DNA from: a virus
Reading direction: 5' to 3' (one strand)
Virus record (IMG/VR): IMGVR_UViG_3300032797_000048
Span: 1-47,730 of that record
Length of the DNA stretch: 47,730 nucleotides
Of this stretch, positions 34,878 to 44,590 are shown one piece after another. Positions within the stretch are counted from its first letter, which is position 1. Every line of letters begins with the position of its first letter. The position numbers and the translations under genes are program-made. The notes beneath the pieces are model-generated. The model saw nothing but the letters and a program-made list of their open reading frames with translations, did no database searches and was not told where the DNA came from.

Positions 34878-35225
34878 TTACTCCTTTACTGTTTTATCAT
34901 TACTTCTTTTACGTTGAAGAAACACCCCTCCAGCGACTCCTCCGCCACCAATTAAAGTTCCAAATACTCCCCACAGTATTGTCATCTCTTCATTTTGTTG
35001 TGCTTGACATAACTTTAATGCAATAATCTCAGAGTTCATCTCTTTTAATTGGTTATCTCTTGTAGTATTTGATGTCTTAAAACTATCCTTTAATTCATTG
35101 ACATCCGCTTGTATAGAATCAAGTTTTGTTATAATAACATCGGTAGATACCTGTTCTGATTTGACATTACTACTAAACAACATTATAGCAAAACTTACAA
35201 AGATAATTAATAAAACCTTAATCAT
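34878..35225 (-). CDS. Membrane protein with coiled coil, lysis (holin/spanin-like) candidate, 115 aa
   Basis: An N-terminal hydrophobic segment (IKVLLIIFVSFAIMLFSS, 2-19) looks like a signal or membrane anchor. A coiled coil spans about 35-80, and a second hydrophobic segment (WGVFGTLIGGGGVAGGVF, about 85-103) precedes a basic RKR tail. This two-span layout resembles haemolysin XhlA/holin-type proteins. It is encoded two genes from the M15 peptidase, as in lysis cassettes. Confidence 0.6.
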   Translation of the reverse strand: MIKVLLIIFVSFAIMLFSSNVKSEQVSTDVIITKLDSIQADVNELKDSFKTSNTTRDNQLKEMNSEIIALKLCQAQQNEEMTILWGVFGTLIGGGGVAGGVFLQRKRSNDKTVKE

Positions 35226-35619
35226 TTATACTTACCTCATCTATCATCTCGGTTTGACCCCAACCGAGTTGCTTCCTCTTATCAAATATACTCTTGCCTA
35301 ATATCGGAACAGTATCTTTCTCTCCTCTTCGTATTGCACGTTCCTCTGAAGTAAGACCTCCAGTCGGATCAATATCATCTGTTCTTGAATTTGAAAGATA
35401 CAACTTCTCACGCAAATCCCTTCTGGATTTAACAACTACACCAAGAGACACGTTGTAATGCTCTGGAATATCTGGTCTAAATGATACTCTTAAATCAGAA
35501 TAATCTTTAATCATTGGTGTCTCGCAGTTCAGACACCTTACCACCTGATCTGATCTATAAGTAAGAACATCGGAAAGATGATCGTCACATCTAGGACAAA
35601 CATAATCGAAGATCGGCAT
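35218..35619 (-). CDS. Zinc-ribbon protein, FmdB-like N-terminus, 133 aa
   Basis: MPIFDYVCPRCDDHLSDVLT then VRCLNCETPM gives Cys8, 11, 29 and 32, the FmdB-type zinc ribbon often seen as a small phage gene near lysis and head genes. The role is unknown. AAAGGAGAGAGAAAG precedes ATG 35619; an upstream ATG at 35637 lies within the ribosome binding site region. Confidence 0.7.
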   Translation of the reverse strand: MPIFDYVCPRCDDHLSDVLTYRSDQVVRCLNCETPMIKDYSDLRVSFRPDIPEHYNVSLGVVVKSRRDLREKLYLSNSRTDDIDPTGGLTSEERAIRRGEKDTVPILGKSIFDKRKQLGWGQTEMIDEVSIND

Positions 35620-35633
35620 CTTTCTCTCTCCTT

Positions 35634-35996
35634 TCATTTATAATTCCATTCTGTTTGCGGTTTATCCTTATCTATATCAACATGCAAAAATGTTTTAGCC
35701 TTCCCGATCCTTACAAAACCAGCTTTACGTAGAGATTTCAGGATGATGTTTCTATTACTAGAATCCACATTAATATCCACTGCAAGTCCTTTAAGATGTG
35801 CTGAATCAGGAACACTATTAGGAAGACTATCATTGTATGCTTTACATCTACACCAACTAGTTATATTGAACGGGATACAAGCAATCTCACGTGCAGATTC
35901 CAGCAAACTTATTAACTCGCTGTTTACAATAGCAAGCCCGCATCCGCAGTGACAATAAACTTTACTCATACTAAAATGTGCCGATAGTTTCCCCAT
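35634..35996 (-). CDS. M15-family peptidase (endolysin candidate), 120 aa
   Basis: A zinc-dependent peptidoglycan peptidase fold. SAHLKGLAVDI gives His67 and Asp74, and TFLHVDID gives His105, the M15A metal ligands, with Arg50 region SWCRCKAYN in place. No signal peptide. It would cleave cell-wall peptide cross-links late in infection. A small N-terminal CxCxC (YCHCGCG) resembles the extra metal site in short M15 phage proteins. GGGGAGTGGGT precedes ATG 35996. Confidence 0.88.
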   Translation of the reverse strand: MGKLSAHFSMSKVYCHCGCGLAIVNSELISLLESAREIACIPFNITSWCRCKAYNDSLPNSVPDSAHLKGLAVDINVDSSNRNIILKSLRKAGFVRIGKAKTFLHVDIDKDKPQTEWNYK

Positions 35997-36029
35997 ACCC
36001 ACTCCCCTACCCCATCTCTCTAAGATATG

Positions 36030-36236
36030 TTAATGGTTCTCCTTTTTCAGTATCCTTATATCAGCACTAGATTCATCCTCTCTTTCCGATATCAATGAAG
36101 TTCCATCTTCGTATCTAAGACAATTCAAACAAAACTTCCTACCATTTTCATTCTTTACAAAATGATGATTACATTCACCAAATATCTTGTTTACTTCTTT
36201 TGTAAACTCTTTGTTTATTTGTTTCTTATTCATCAT
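36030..36236 (-). CDS. Small zinc-finger-like protein, 68 aa
   Basis: Cys22, His24/His25, Cys36 and Cys39 (C-x-H...C-x2-C) form a likely zinc site between a basic N-terminus and an acidic C-terminus. GATCATGATG surrounds the start. The function is unknown. It lies between portal and M15 peptidase genes. Confidence 0.6.
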   Translation of the reverse strand: MMNKKQINKEFTKEVNKIFGECNHHFVKNENGRKFCLNCLRYEDGTSLISEREDESSADIRILKKENH

Positions 36237-36242
36237 GATCTC

Positions 36243-37895
36243 CTAGAATGGATTATTGGTAGACGGTAAAGGGGCAGAACCAGAAGCACCTGCCCCTTCA
36301 CCACCAGCAACAGACTTTGGAGGGGTCTCGCTGGTTGCCTGTGGAACTTGTTGGGATAATAACCTTATATCCCTTATTCCAAACCCAAGTGCGTTCATGA
36401 CTCTCTGGATCAACTCGGTCTGATTTAACGACTGTGGAAACAGTTGTGCAAGCATAAGCAATTTATTCAAATAAGTTTGTCGTGATTCAATAGCGGTTGA
36501 TCCGAACTTAACAGAAAGCTTCATACGATCAAAAGGTTGAATCCTATAACCAAGTTCTACTGGAATACCAACGATCTCCGCAATCCGTTCTGGTCTTATA
36601 AAATCCGATGATAGTCTAAGCATTTTAGACATCACTTCTTGTATAAAGAACGATAACATCAATGCTCTATCGTTATTACGAACAGATGATTTCTCCGCAA
36701 GCATATTTGCTTCCTGTGCGGTTTCAACCCCAGGCTCATGAGCACCTCGTTCCTGCATAGTTGAACCAGATAACAGTCTAATTGTTCTCTCAATCTCCAG
36801 TATATTCGCTGTCCAGTTAAAGGTCTTGGGTGTCAGATTAAGTTGCCTTATTGGGTCTTGACTCATTGCATTTAGTCCGTCAACTGGAATTATTACCCTA
36901 GATTGACTAGATTCTAACTGTTTTATCTGCTCATTACCTATGGCAGAATCAACAAGATATATCTGTCTACCAACTGCTGATGAGTCATTATCCATATACT
37001 GATTCATCTTAGATAATCTTACAAGATGTTCTTCGAGTGATTGAACTATTGATTTGCCCCAAAATCTTCTAGGTGCTGATGGTGTAAACTCAAGTCTATC
37101 GTATATCTCTGTTTGATAGTCATCATCGTATCTAAGAAACTCTTCATGGTTTAGTGATACAGTCATTAACTTATGGTTATAAAGATCGTGTATTTCTACA
37201 ATCCTAACCATATCCTTATCATCACCGTAGTCCTGTGCGGTCATCAGTCCAGCATCTTCGTATGAAGAAAGATTAGGTTTAAGGTCAGATGTATGTTCAT
37301 ATAAATCAGAATCCTTTATAACTTCTAATGGTTTAACTATTTCTTCCGCAATCCATAGTTTGCCATCCCAACTATCAAACCGAGTATCCCAAAGTATGTT
37401 AGTTGGAGATACAGAGGTAGATATTGGAAGTTCATCAAATATGTTATTATCTGTGGTATTCTGCTCTACTTGATATGCTATACCAGTCTTATGGACACCG
37501 CCACCAAGAAGTAAGGTATCGAACACAATATCTCTAGTCTTAAAGAACATCTTAAGAATTTCAAATAATCTAAGTGCATAAAACTCGTATACAAGAGAGG
37601 AAAACAACATCTCTGATGTGCTGTCTACATTAGTCTCAACTTCAAATATCGGTGTATGAAAATCTATCTGTGGTAACATTGACATTATTATAGACTCAAG
37701 TTCATTAACCTGAACAGCAGAATATATAGGATTAACTAGTAATCTCGAGTTCTGTTTAGTTGCTCTATATTTACTCCACATATTGTCATCAAACATATTC
37801 TGCCAGTAAATCCAGTCTGTTATATACTGTTCCCGAATATCTCTGGAGATCTTGATTCGTTTCTTCCACAGGACTAGTTCCTCTTGTCTTGTCAT
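36243..37895 (-). CDS. Portal protein, 550 aa
   Basis: The N-terminal LWKKRIKISRDIREQYITDW then YWQNMFDDNMWS, RLLVNPIYSAVQ, later VSPTNILWDTRF, EIHDLYNHKLM, and the C-terminal Gly/Pro/Ala-rich tail after QQVPQATSETPP are typical of podoviral portals. The dodecamer forms the DNA entry vertex and docks TerL. The AHEPGVETAQEANMLAEKSS segment fits the clip/wing region. It overlaps the upstream gene by 4 bases. Confidence 0.8.
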   Translation of the reverse strand: MTRQEELVLWKKRIKISRDIREQYITDWIYWQNMFDDNMWSKYRATKQNSRLLVNPIYSAVQVNELESIIMSMLPQIDFHTPIFEVETNVDSTSEMLFSSLVYEFYALRLFEILKMFFKTRDIVFDTLLLGGGVHKTGIAYQVEQNTTDNNIFDELPISTSVSPTNILWDTRFDSWDGKLWIAEEIVKPLEVIKDSDLYEHTSDLKPNLSSYEDAGLMTAQDYGDDKDMVRIVEIHDLYNHKLMTVSLNHEEFLRYDDDYQTEIYDRLEFTPSAPRRFWGKSIVQSLEEHLVRLSKMNQYMDNDSSAVGRQIYLVDSAIGNEQIKQLESSQSRVIIPVDGLNAMSQDPIRQLNLTPKTFNWTANILEIERTIRLLSGSTMQERGAHEPGVETAQEANMLAEKSSVRNNDRALMLSFFIQEVMSKMLRLSSDFIRPERIAEIVGIPVELGYRIQPFDRMKLSVKFGSTAIESRQTYLNKLLMLAQLFPQSLNQTELIQRVMNALGFGIRDIRLLSQQVPQATSETPPKSVAGGEGAGASGSAPLPSTNNPF

Positions 37896-40800
37896 TTCTT
37901 TCTAACCTCCAGATGTATATTCAATACTGATGTCCATGTCCCAATAGTTCCCTTAACTTTTACATGCCAGTCTCCAGAAACAACATCAGATGGAATATTG
38001 AATGTATACTTATAGACTCCAGTAGATTCCTTAACAAGATATGCTGAATTATATACAACCCTAACTACATCCTTCGGATCATATACTGTAACTTCGTGAC
38101 TATCTGGATCAAATAACAAGTCATTAACGAAGTATCTAGTCTTCCATCGCACATCCACTGATTGTTCTGGATACATGTGCATCTCGGCACCTCCATAAAC
38201 TCTAAGATCTTCTATTACAAAACGAGGTTCAACCCTGCCATGATCAAAATAAAACGGTTCTGACTCTAATAATTGAGTTATCTCGTCAGTTATCGGTATT
38301 ACCTCGCCCAATACCTTCATAACTTTCATTGACAGATGATCTGTCAGAGAAATTGTATCCTGTAAAGCGAGATAACCATCTTGTTGCAATTCGGCAACCA
38401 AACTCAAATTATCATTTTTATATAGTATTATCCTCTTTGCTATCGCATCATATAAATCAATCCTATTAAATAAACTTATATAATAGGTATTATTCATGTA
38501 AAGAAGTGTAGAATCATCAACTGAAATATAATCGTAGAGGGTTTTCCCATACTTTTTTGTAACACTATCAATTAACGATTCCGCATCTAACAATAACTTT
38601 GATGCAAACTTCCTTATCTTATCCGTGATCCCGACGCCCTCAGATATACTCAAAAAACCCTGCATATAGGCAGTAAAGACATCATGCAAATTAAAATTAT
38701 CAAGTGTCCTCTTCTCAAAATATACACCATGATAATCTATAAAGTCAATCTGTTCCTGCTCTGATTTGAATATCCCCTTAATAATGTTATCAGCAAGAAC
38801 CATTAAGTCAGAAAGAACAAGATACCGACCACGAACATAAAGGAAAAAGTCCTGAACCCCAACACTATCATCAACTGGCTTCTTAATAGAAAAGAAGTTC
38901 AAATCGGATAATGATAAACTCTCTGTAATATTTCTTAAAACAGTCCACGCAGTTGCAATAGTATCGGTCAATGATATTGTTGGCTCGTTAATATTCTTTC
39001 CTATAACCTTGAAATATGAATCTGAAATAGAAAGATTCTCTGGTGCAAGATTCTTCTTGTATTCTATCTCCTTTGTTTCTTGCAGTGAGAACGATTCAAC
39101 TATACTCCTTTTTGCGATCCATGTCTTTGTATATTCATCTAAAACCTGCAGATTATCAAATATACTTTTAACAAAACCAGATACAGATGAAAAAGCATCT
39201 GATAAGTTCAGATTATCAATTATGTCCTTTATAGTTGTTAGACTATAAGTTTCATATAATCCTATGCTATCGTCAACTGGTTTTCTAATGAATAACCTCT
39301 TTACATCATCCAGTGAGATAGAATCAGTTATATTCCTTATTATTGTGGAGACAAGAAAACGCATCTCCTGCAGATTCATATAATCTGAAAATCTTTTCCC
39401 GAGAACTACCTCTTTATGTTCTGCAAGACTGCCAATCTCATTGAATGATTTAGTAAAGAACTTAACCAGCGAACTCGATGTTCCTAATTTATCCGCTATA
39501 AAAAGATAAATTTTAGGAGGAATATAAGCAGATATAATATCTATAAGACTGAAATTAGTGTATAGGTACTTCTCGAAATATACGCCATGATACTCAATAA
39601 AGTCTATCTGATCTTGCAAGTTCCTCTTTGATTGCCATATAGTTGACATTTCATCAGAGATAACCTGCAAATCTGATAAAGTGAGTATATAAACCCAAGA
39701 CCTAACCAATGCATCATAAAATACTATGTCTTCTGAAACTGGTTTTATGAACTTCTTCGATAATGTATCATTAAGAGATGCGACGTCACTCTTTATCCAT
39801 CCCCATGCTTTTTTAACAGTATCCGCAAGTGATAATGGTTGACTTACTGGTTTAGAGAAGTCCTTTCGCAACGAATCTGTAAAGGAGAGAGAATCGGATA
39901 CCGTCTGTGTAAATACTTGCCCAGCATACTCCTCATCTGGAGGATCGAAACCATCTATATGTCTTGCTATTCCCTTTGACCATCTAAACTCATCTATAAA
40001 TGCGTTTATGGGTTCTTCGACTGTTGCAAGATTCTGATAACCTATATTCAGCGGTGCTGATATATCATTTAGTGTATTGGTACTCGGTGCTGTAGCAACC
40101 GATAATGTTTGCTTAACGCCATTTATGAACATATAGAGCGTAGTCCCACTTCGTGTAACCTCTATATGTGTCCACACTCCAGCTGTTAGTGATGTATTTA
40201 CTTGGCAGTTTATCTTTACTGATCCGCCATCAATCGCATAAAACTGAATATATGCCGATGCACAGTTATACCAAAATAAAACCCTATTATTTGCATCTGC
40301 ACACTGAGCAAAAAACGTATGGCTGAAAACTAGCGATATTGTCGGTATGTAAACTTGGAAATCTACCGAAAAGTCTCCATTTCCTAATGTCCAGTCGTCA
40401 GAATCAGGAACAGATACATAACTCGCTCTTGATGACCTTAATGACCCCGCACCAAACTTCTTTGTTGATGTATCTATATATGGCAAGGCTGGAACGTCGT
40501 TGAAATCGCTGTCCATCGGACAGTAAAGAACCGTATATTCATCATTATTTAACCCAGCCGAAGCAGGTTTGGTAAAATTGGCAGTGTGCCTACATATACC
40601 TTTGTCTATGAAAATGTCATCAATAAGCCCATTAAAAGGATAATTAAAATTTGTTAAATTCTGACGACCAATCTCAAGAACCGCTGCTAAATTCCCCAAA
40701 GTATTAGTTCCTGGGGAAACTGTAACCGTAAGGGTCTGGCTTACACCATCTATGAATATATAAAAAGTAGAACCGTTCCTGCCAAACTCGACATGATACC

Positions 40801-41248
40801 AAGTTCCATTCGTAGGCGTCCACGCACATGAAACGTTTATCTTTACAGACGAACTATTGACAGCATAGAACCCCAATCCCGAGGCAGTATAGTAAGCTAT
40901 CCATCTATTATTTACGTCCTTACACTGACCAGTTATAATCTGAACGGCAGTATGTGACGCAAAATTAATCCCTCCTCTGACTGTAAAGTCAGCAGAACCA
41001 AAAGTCCAATCCAAAGAATCTGGAAAACTACAATATTCGGTGCTTGCCGATACAAACTGCCCACAGTTGCCGAACTCACCACCCGCAACTATTGTTGGTG
41101 GAGTTGCACTCAATGTCGCTGTTCTTCCTATACTTACTATTGATGGAGTATGGGTTTCGGATGCACCAAAAGCAGAATCCGTAAAATCTGAATTAAGATG
41201 TAATAGTAACTTTGTGTAACTATCGTTTCCAGCCATACCATACTCCAT
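37892..41248 (-). CDS. Large tail fibre/adhesin with two LamG domains and repeats, 1118 aa
   Basis: Two tandem concanavalin/LamG-like domains (about residues 10-225 and 230-440) share YHVEFGRNGSTFYIFIDGVS and HIEVTRSGTTLYMFINGVK and bind carbohydrates in known families. About 550 residues of degenerate 'sLsLsD...K...' repeats follow. A unit with QIDFIEYHGVYFEK recurs as QIDFIDYHGVYFEK about 290 residues later, so a large block was duplicated. The last 90 residues look like an Ig-type strand domain. It probably recognises host or matrix glycans. The start is uncertain: 41248 follows CAAGGATGG, while 41287 lies inside the preceding gene. Confidence 0.75.
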   Translation of the reverse strand: MEYGMAGNDSYTKLLLHLNSDFTDSAFGASETHTPSIVSIGRTATLSATPPTIVAGGEFGNCGQFVSASTEYCSFPDSLDWTFGSADFTVRGGINFASHTAVQIITGQCKDVNNRWIAYYTASGLGFYAVNSSSVKINVSCAWTPTNGTWYHVEFGRNGSTFYIFIDGVSQTLTVTVSPGTNTLGNLAAVLEIGRQNLTNFNYPFNGLIDDIFIDKGICRHTANFTKPASAGLNNDEYTVLYCPMDSDFNDVPALPYIDTSTKKFGAGSLRSSRASYVSVPDSDDWTLGNGDFSVDFQVYIPTISLVFSHTFFAQCADANNRVLFWYNCASAYIQFYAIDGGSVKINCQVNTSLTAGVWTHIEVTRSGTTLYMFINGVKQTLSVATAPSTNTLNDISAPLNIGYQNLATVEEPINAFIDEFRWSKGIARHIDGFDPPDEEYAGQVFTQTVSDSLSFTDSLRKDFSKPVSQPLSLADTVKKAWGWIKSDVASLNDTLSKKFIKPVSEDIVFYDALVRSWVYILTLSDLQVISDEMSTIWQSKRNLQDQIDFIEYHGVYFEKYLYTNFSLIDIISAYIPPKIYLFIADKLGTSSSLVKFFTKSFNEIGSLAEHKEVVLGKRFSDYMNLQEMRFLVSTIIRNITDSISLDDVKRLFIRKPVDDSIGLYETYSLTTIKDIIDNLNLSDAFSSVSGFVKSIFDNLQVLDEYTKTWIAKRSIVESFSLQETKEIEYKKNLAPENLSISDSYFKVIGKNINEPTISLTDTIATAWTVLRNITESLSLSDLNFFSIKKPVDDSVGVQDFFLYVRGRYLVLSDLMVLADNIIKGIFKSEQEQIDFIDYHGVYFEKRTLDNFNLHDVFTAYMQGFLSISEGVGITDKIRKFASKLLLDAESLIDSVTKKYGKTLYDYISVDDSTLLYMNNTYYISLFNRIDLYDAIAKRIILYKNDNLSLVAELQQDGYLALQDTISLTDHLSMKVMKVLGEVIPITDEITQLLESEPFYFDHGRVEPRFVIEDLRVYGGAEMHMYPEQSVDVRWKTRYFVNDLLFDPDSHEVTVYDPKDVVRVVYNSAYLVKESTGVYKYTFNIPSDVVSGDWHVKVKGTIGTWTSVLNIHLEVRKK

Positions 41249-41259
41249 CCATCCTTGAT

Positions 41260-41826
41260 CTAACTCGCACCGCAAGTCAATGTCCATGTAATCTCTAGAC
41301 TATCTGAAGCACCCTTGTTGATAACAGCAAATCCCGAGATTACTGGCATAACACCATTAGAAGCGGCATTAAAGATGCCAGCTTCGGTCAACGCACCAGT
41401 TCCAGTTCCTGCAGCAAAAGTCCCTACCCATATAACATCATTATCATCGCCTGCTGAACCTTGTGTAGTAGAATCTAATGCAACCCTAGCTAGTTCTGTT
41501 GTCAATGTAGTTGCACCAGCACCACCTGCCGCACCAGTTCCAACAGCGATATGTGTAGGAAGTGTGACACCACGATCACTCATAGCGTCAGCAACCATAG
41601 CATCTCCGAGTTCAGTAACCGTATTCTGAACATCGAACTCTTGTTTGATGTTACCAAACTCATCTATGAGCTTGAAATGGAAGTTTCCACGAAGTGAATG
41701 ATGATCAAACAAACCCCGCTTCAACTTCATCACGAGTTGTTCCTTGAAATCAGTAAAATCAAAGAACTTCTCAAAAATATGAAGAACACCAGCCAACTTA
41801 CGAACGATTCTGTCTCTAAAAGTCAT
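41260..41826 (-). CDS. Structural protein, tail-associated, 188 aa
   Basis: NTVTELGDAMVADAMSDRGV then HIAVGTGAAG and ALTEAGIFNAASNGVMP followed by LEITWTLT form a phage structural pattern found in tail or fibre assembly proteins. It is followed directly by the LamG protein, so it may anchor that fibre. It overlaps TerL by four bases. Confidence 0.6.
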   Translation of the reverse strand: MTFRDRIVRKLAGVLHIFEKFFDFTDFKEQLVMKLKRGLFDHHSLRGNFHFKLIDEFGNIKQEFDVQNTVTELGDAMVADAMSDRGVTLPTHIAVGTGAAGGAGATTLTTELARVALDSTTQGSAGDDNDVIWVGTFAAGTGTGALTEAGIFNAASNGVMPVISGFAVINKGASDSLEITWTLTCGAS

Positions 41827-43403
41827 TGTAACATTCTCCTTCTTTCTGCAGGACTGAGATCGTATGGGTGTCTACCCATATTACCAGTAGTCTGCATCAT
41901 AATTTCCCATAAAGTAGGCTCATCGTAACTAGTCTTTGGTTTAATATCAATCGAACTGGACAACGAACTCATACAAATATACCTCAAACAGTCTGCTGCG
42001 TGCTTCCATTTATCATTCGCTGGTTTACGGACATCACAAGTTCCAGATTCACCATAAACCTTATTTCCCCAAGTATGATTTTCCAAAGCATCAATCAAAT
42101 GTGTATTATTAGAGGTTATAAATAATCTAGGATTCTCTCCTTTAAGTCTGTTTTCTACCCTGTCAATTCCTATATGAATATCATTACTTGCCCTATAATT
42201 CGGCAATCCATAAGAACTAAACTCTGCCTGACACTGTGGATCTTCGGGATCAATCGCCAACTGCGTGATTCTTGGTGCTTTATTGTTTGCACTTGCTTTT
42301 TTATATAAATCAAGGTTTGGATTCTTGTATTGTTCTCTGATAGATGTAAAGGGTAAACCATAATCTCGCATCCTCCGATGCCAGATCTCGTTTGCGTGAT
42401 CTATAAAAAGTGTCTTATTAGTAAAATATTCGTCAGTAATGTAAAGGGAGTTATCATAACCAGTCTCGCCAGCAAGCCAGCAAAATTCACCACTATATCC
42501 AGGGTCTATAGATTCATATCTATTCCAGTGTGCTGGAACAGGGAATGGTCTAATAACATGAACTGACTTTAAGAATGATTCAAATATTGCACCAGAAAAT
42601 GTGACGAACTGACCTTCATACTGTTCTGCAAATATCTTGGGATTCATCCAAGATCGTATCCAGTATGGATCATCTTTGAAGTCTGGATTCTCCCAAGACG
42701 GAAAACTCCGTGTGTAGTAACTTATCTCATTACCATCAGAATCATGCTCTACAACACCCTCTAAACCCTTCAAACACATATTGTAGAACCAACCATCGGG
42801 ATCATGCGATGGTGCTTTACCAGATGGAGTCCCATTGCCAACAAGATCACCTAATCTGGAAGCCAAACGACCAAACAATATCTGCTCGTATACTTTCTTG
42901 GGATGTTTTATCTGTGCTGGCTCGCATAGTATAAGTAGATCAACCTCATCTCCGAAGGCGGATGTATCAGCCTTATCAAGTGATATGCACTTCACCTCAG
43001 AACCCCACTTGGTTCTGATTATCATGTTACCACCCTTATCATCGAATGTCTGCTTGGTTATACAATCAGAACCGAACCTCTCCATCATTAAAGGAGAAGT
43101 CATCCTCTCATATATATACCTGAACTCCTTTTCGCACATTGCGTATGTCTGACCTACAAGCCAAACCCTAGTTGGACCAACTAACAAATATACAACCGCT
43201 TCCTCCCCAGCACCTCTTGATTTCCCACCCCTAGTTCCAGCATTGATGAATCTGAATCTAGCATCAGAAACATGAAAGTCCCTCTGTCCTGAGTGAGGCG
43301 AATACCCAACTAAGTCAAACCACGACCACTTGATGGCATGGATGGCTTTACGTCTCTCCTCTGGAGACATCTTTTCGGATGATTGTGGTCTTGCAAACTT
43401 CAC
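41823..43403 (-). CDS. terL: Terminase large subunit, 526 aa
   Basis: The packaging motor ATPase and nuclease. Walker A GTRGGKS (56-62), Walker B-like LLILCEP with Glu161, a coupling motif GNGTPSG (189-195), and the RNase H-like nuclease with Asp300 (SIDPGY), Asp385 (AIDPED) and Asp471 (HAADCL). Length and order match the family. It overlaps both neighbours. No clear small terminase was found; two unknown genes precede it. Confidence 0.95.
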   Translation of the reverse strand: MKFARPQSSEKMSPEERRKAIHAIKWSWFDLVGYSPHSGQRDFHVSDARFRFINAGTRGGKSRGAGEEAVVYLLVGPTRVWLVGQTYAMCEKEFRYIYERMTSPLMMERFGSDCITKQTFDDKGGNMIIRTKWGSEVKCISLDKADTSAFGDEVDLLILCEPAQIKHPKKVYEQILFGRLASRLGDLVGNGTPSGKAPSHDPDGWFYNMCLKGLEGVVEHDSDGNEISYYTRSFPSWENPDFKDDPYWIRSWMNPKIFAEQYEGQFVTFSGAIFESFLKSVHVIRPFPVPAHWNRYESIDPGYSGEFCWLAGETGYDNSLYITDEYFTNKTLFIDHANEIWHRRMRDYGLPFTSIREQYKNPNLDLYKKASANNKAPRITQLAIDPEDPQCQAEFSSYGLPNYRASNDIHIGIDRVENRLKGENPRLFITSNNTHLIDALENHTWGNKVYGESGTCDVRKPANDKWKHAADCLRYICMSSLSSSIDIKPKTSYDEPTLWEIMMQTTGNMGRHPYDLSPAERRRMLQ

Positions 43404-44587
43404 TTACTTACCCCCAATCTGTATCTATTAACCTTCGGCAATGTTGCCAAAGACAGACTCGGACTCATAAACTGCTCTGGCAGTTGAATCCTAGTCGGTA
43501 TGGGTTTCACTGGCGATACCCTTGTTCGATATGCAGATCGTAAAGGGGCGGGAGTTAGGAATGACAAATCAGACTCTACTTTTGGTAGAATCGGCTGCGG
43601 TACGTTGACTGCATAAAGATCGTGGGAAGGATGAGCGACTTTGGATTTCTTTACTTTTAGTGATGGTGATTTCTTTGTTCTCCCGACCTGACTCGGATAA
43701 TATTTATTGCCCTGTGCATCAATCAAAGGGGTATTAGCAGTCCCTTTTGGTAAAAGTCCGTATCCTTTAGGAGTGTGCGTAGAAACAAGTTGGGTGCGGG
43801 GGCGGGCAGGCGAAGGAAGAGGGACTTTTACTCCACCTACCGTCCCCGCCTCAAATCCAGCAGCCGAACTTCCTCCCGCAGATGGTTTTCTTACTAGATG
43901 CTTGATCTCCCTTGCCACCTCAATTCCAGATTTACCTACTTCATAACCAGCACCAAGAAGTGCAACTACTTCAGAGGCACGACCAAGCCCCCTTACTATT
44001 GGATGTTGTGCAATCTTTGAAACAATAGGAATAACCCTCTTTAACCCCTTCGGAGCGGAACGTAAAGCGGAACGTAAAACAGTAGTAGGAGACCTGTATT
44101 CTATTGACACTGATGAGCGGGGCGAGGGAGTAGGTGTGGGAGTGACGGATTTTGCGGGTGCTGGAGATCGTAAAGGGGCATGTTTTGTCTTTTTCCAGAC
44201 TGGCATCTTGGTCGCCAACGCTTCCTTTATTTCTGCGTTCCCGATATTCTGTATCTTCGCAGGTATAGTCTTCGGTATCTTTCTGGTCGGTATCTTTATA
44301 GATATATCATGTGCAGTTGCTTTTGGTGGGATGTATGGTTTCTTTTTAGTCGCCATCTGTAGTATCTCCTTATCAGACATTTTAGATAATTGATCCATCC
44401 GAGATGTAAAGGAGGAGGCGTGTGCTTTGACCTCTTCGGCACTCGGAAATATACCCTTAATCTCTTCAACAGTCGGTTCTCTATTAAAAAGCCTTCTGAA
44501 AGCATTGAGTGATGCGTCATCTTGGGCATTGAGTTTACGTTTGAGATGTTTTTCTATTTCTTGTCTTGAAGATTGTAAGGGGGGCAA
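43400..44587 (-). CDS. Pro/Lys-rich low-complexity protein, 395 aa
   Basis: The N-terminal 95 residues are a helical charged domain (REPTVEEIKGIFPSAEEV). Most of the rest is Pro/Ser/Thr/Lys-rich and probably disordered, with a short hydrophobic GLGRASEVVALLGAGYEV. No family is recognised. The start is TTG at 44587, 7 bases after GGAGGG. It lies between a possible small-terminase gene and TerL, so DNA binding in packaging is conceivable but unproved. The gene holds two copies of GATCGTAAAGGGGC. Confidence 0.65.
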   Translation of the reverse strand: MPPLQSSRQEIEKHLKRKLNAQDDASLNAFRRLFNREPTVEEIKGIFPSAEEVKAHASSFTSRMDQLSKMSDKEILQMATKKKPYIPPKATAHDISIKIPTRKIPKTIPAKIQNIGNAEIKEALATKMPVWKKTKHAPLRSPAPAKSVTPTPTPSPRSSVSIEYRSPTTVLRSALRSAPKGLKRVIPIVSKIAQHPIVRGLGRASEVVALLGAGYEVGKSGIEVAREIKHLVRKPSAGGSSAAGFEAGTVGGVKVPLPSPARPRTQLVSTHTPKGYGLLPKGTANTPLIDAQGNKYYPSQVGRTKKSPSLKVKKSKVAHPSHDLYAVNVPQPILPKVESDLSFLTPAPLRSAYRTRVSPVKPIPTRIQLPEQFMSPSLSLATLPKVNRYRLGVSK

Positions 44588-44590
44588 TAG

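Noticed and set aside
44200-44215. Further GG-N10-GC match resembling a sigma-54 site
   Set aside because: It is inside a coding gene and lacks the TTGC half, so a chance match is likely.
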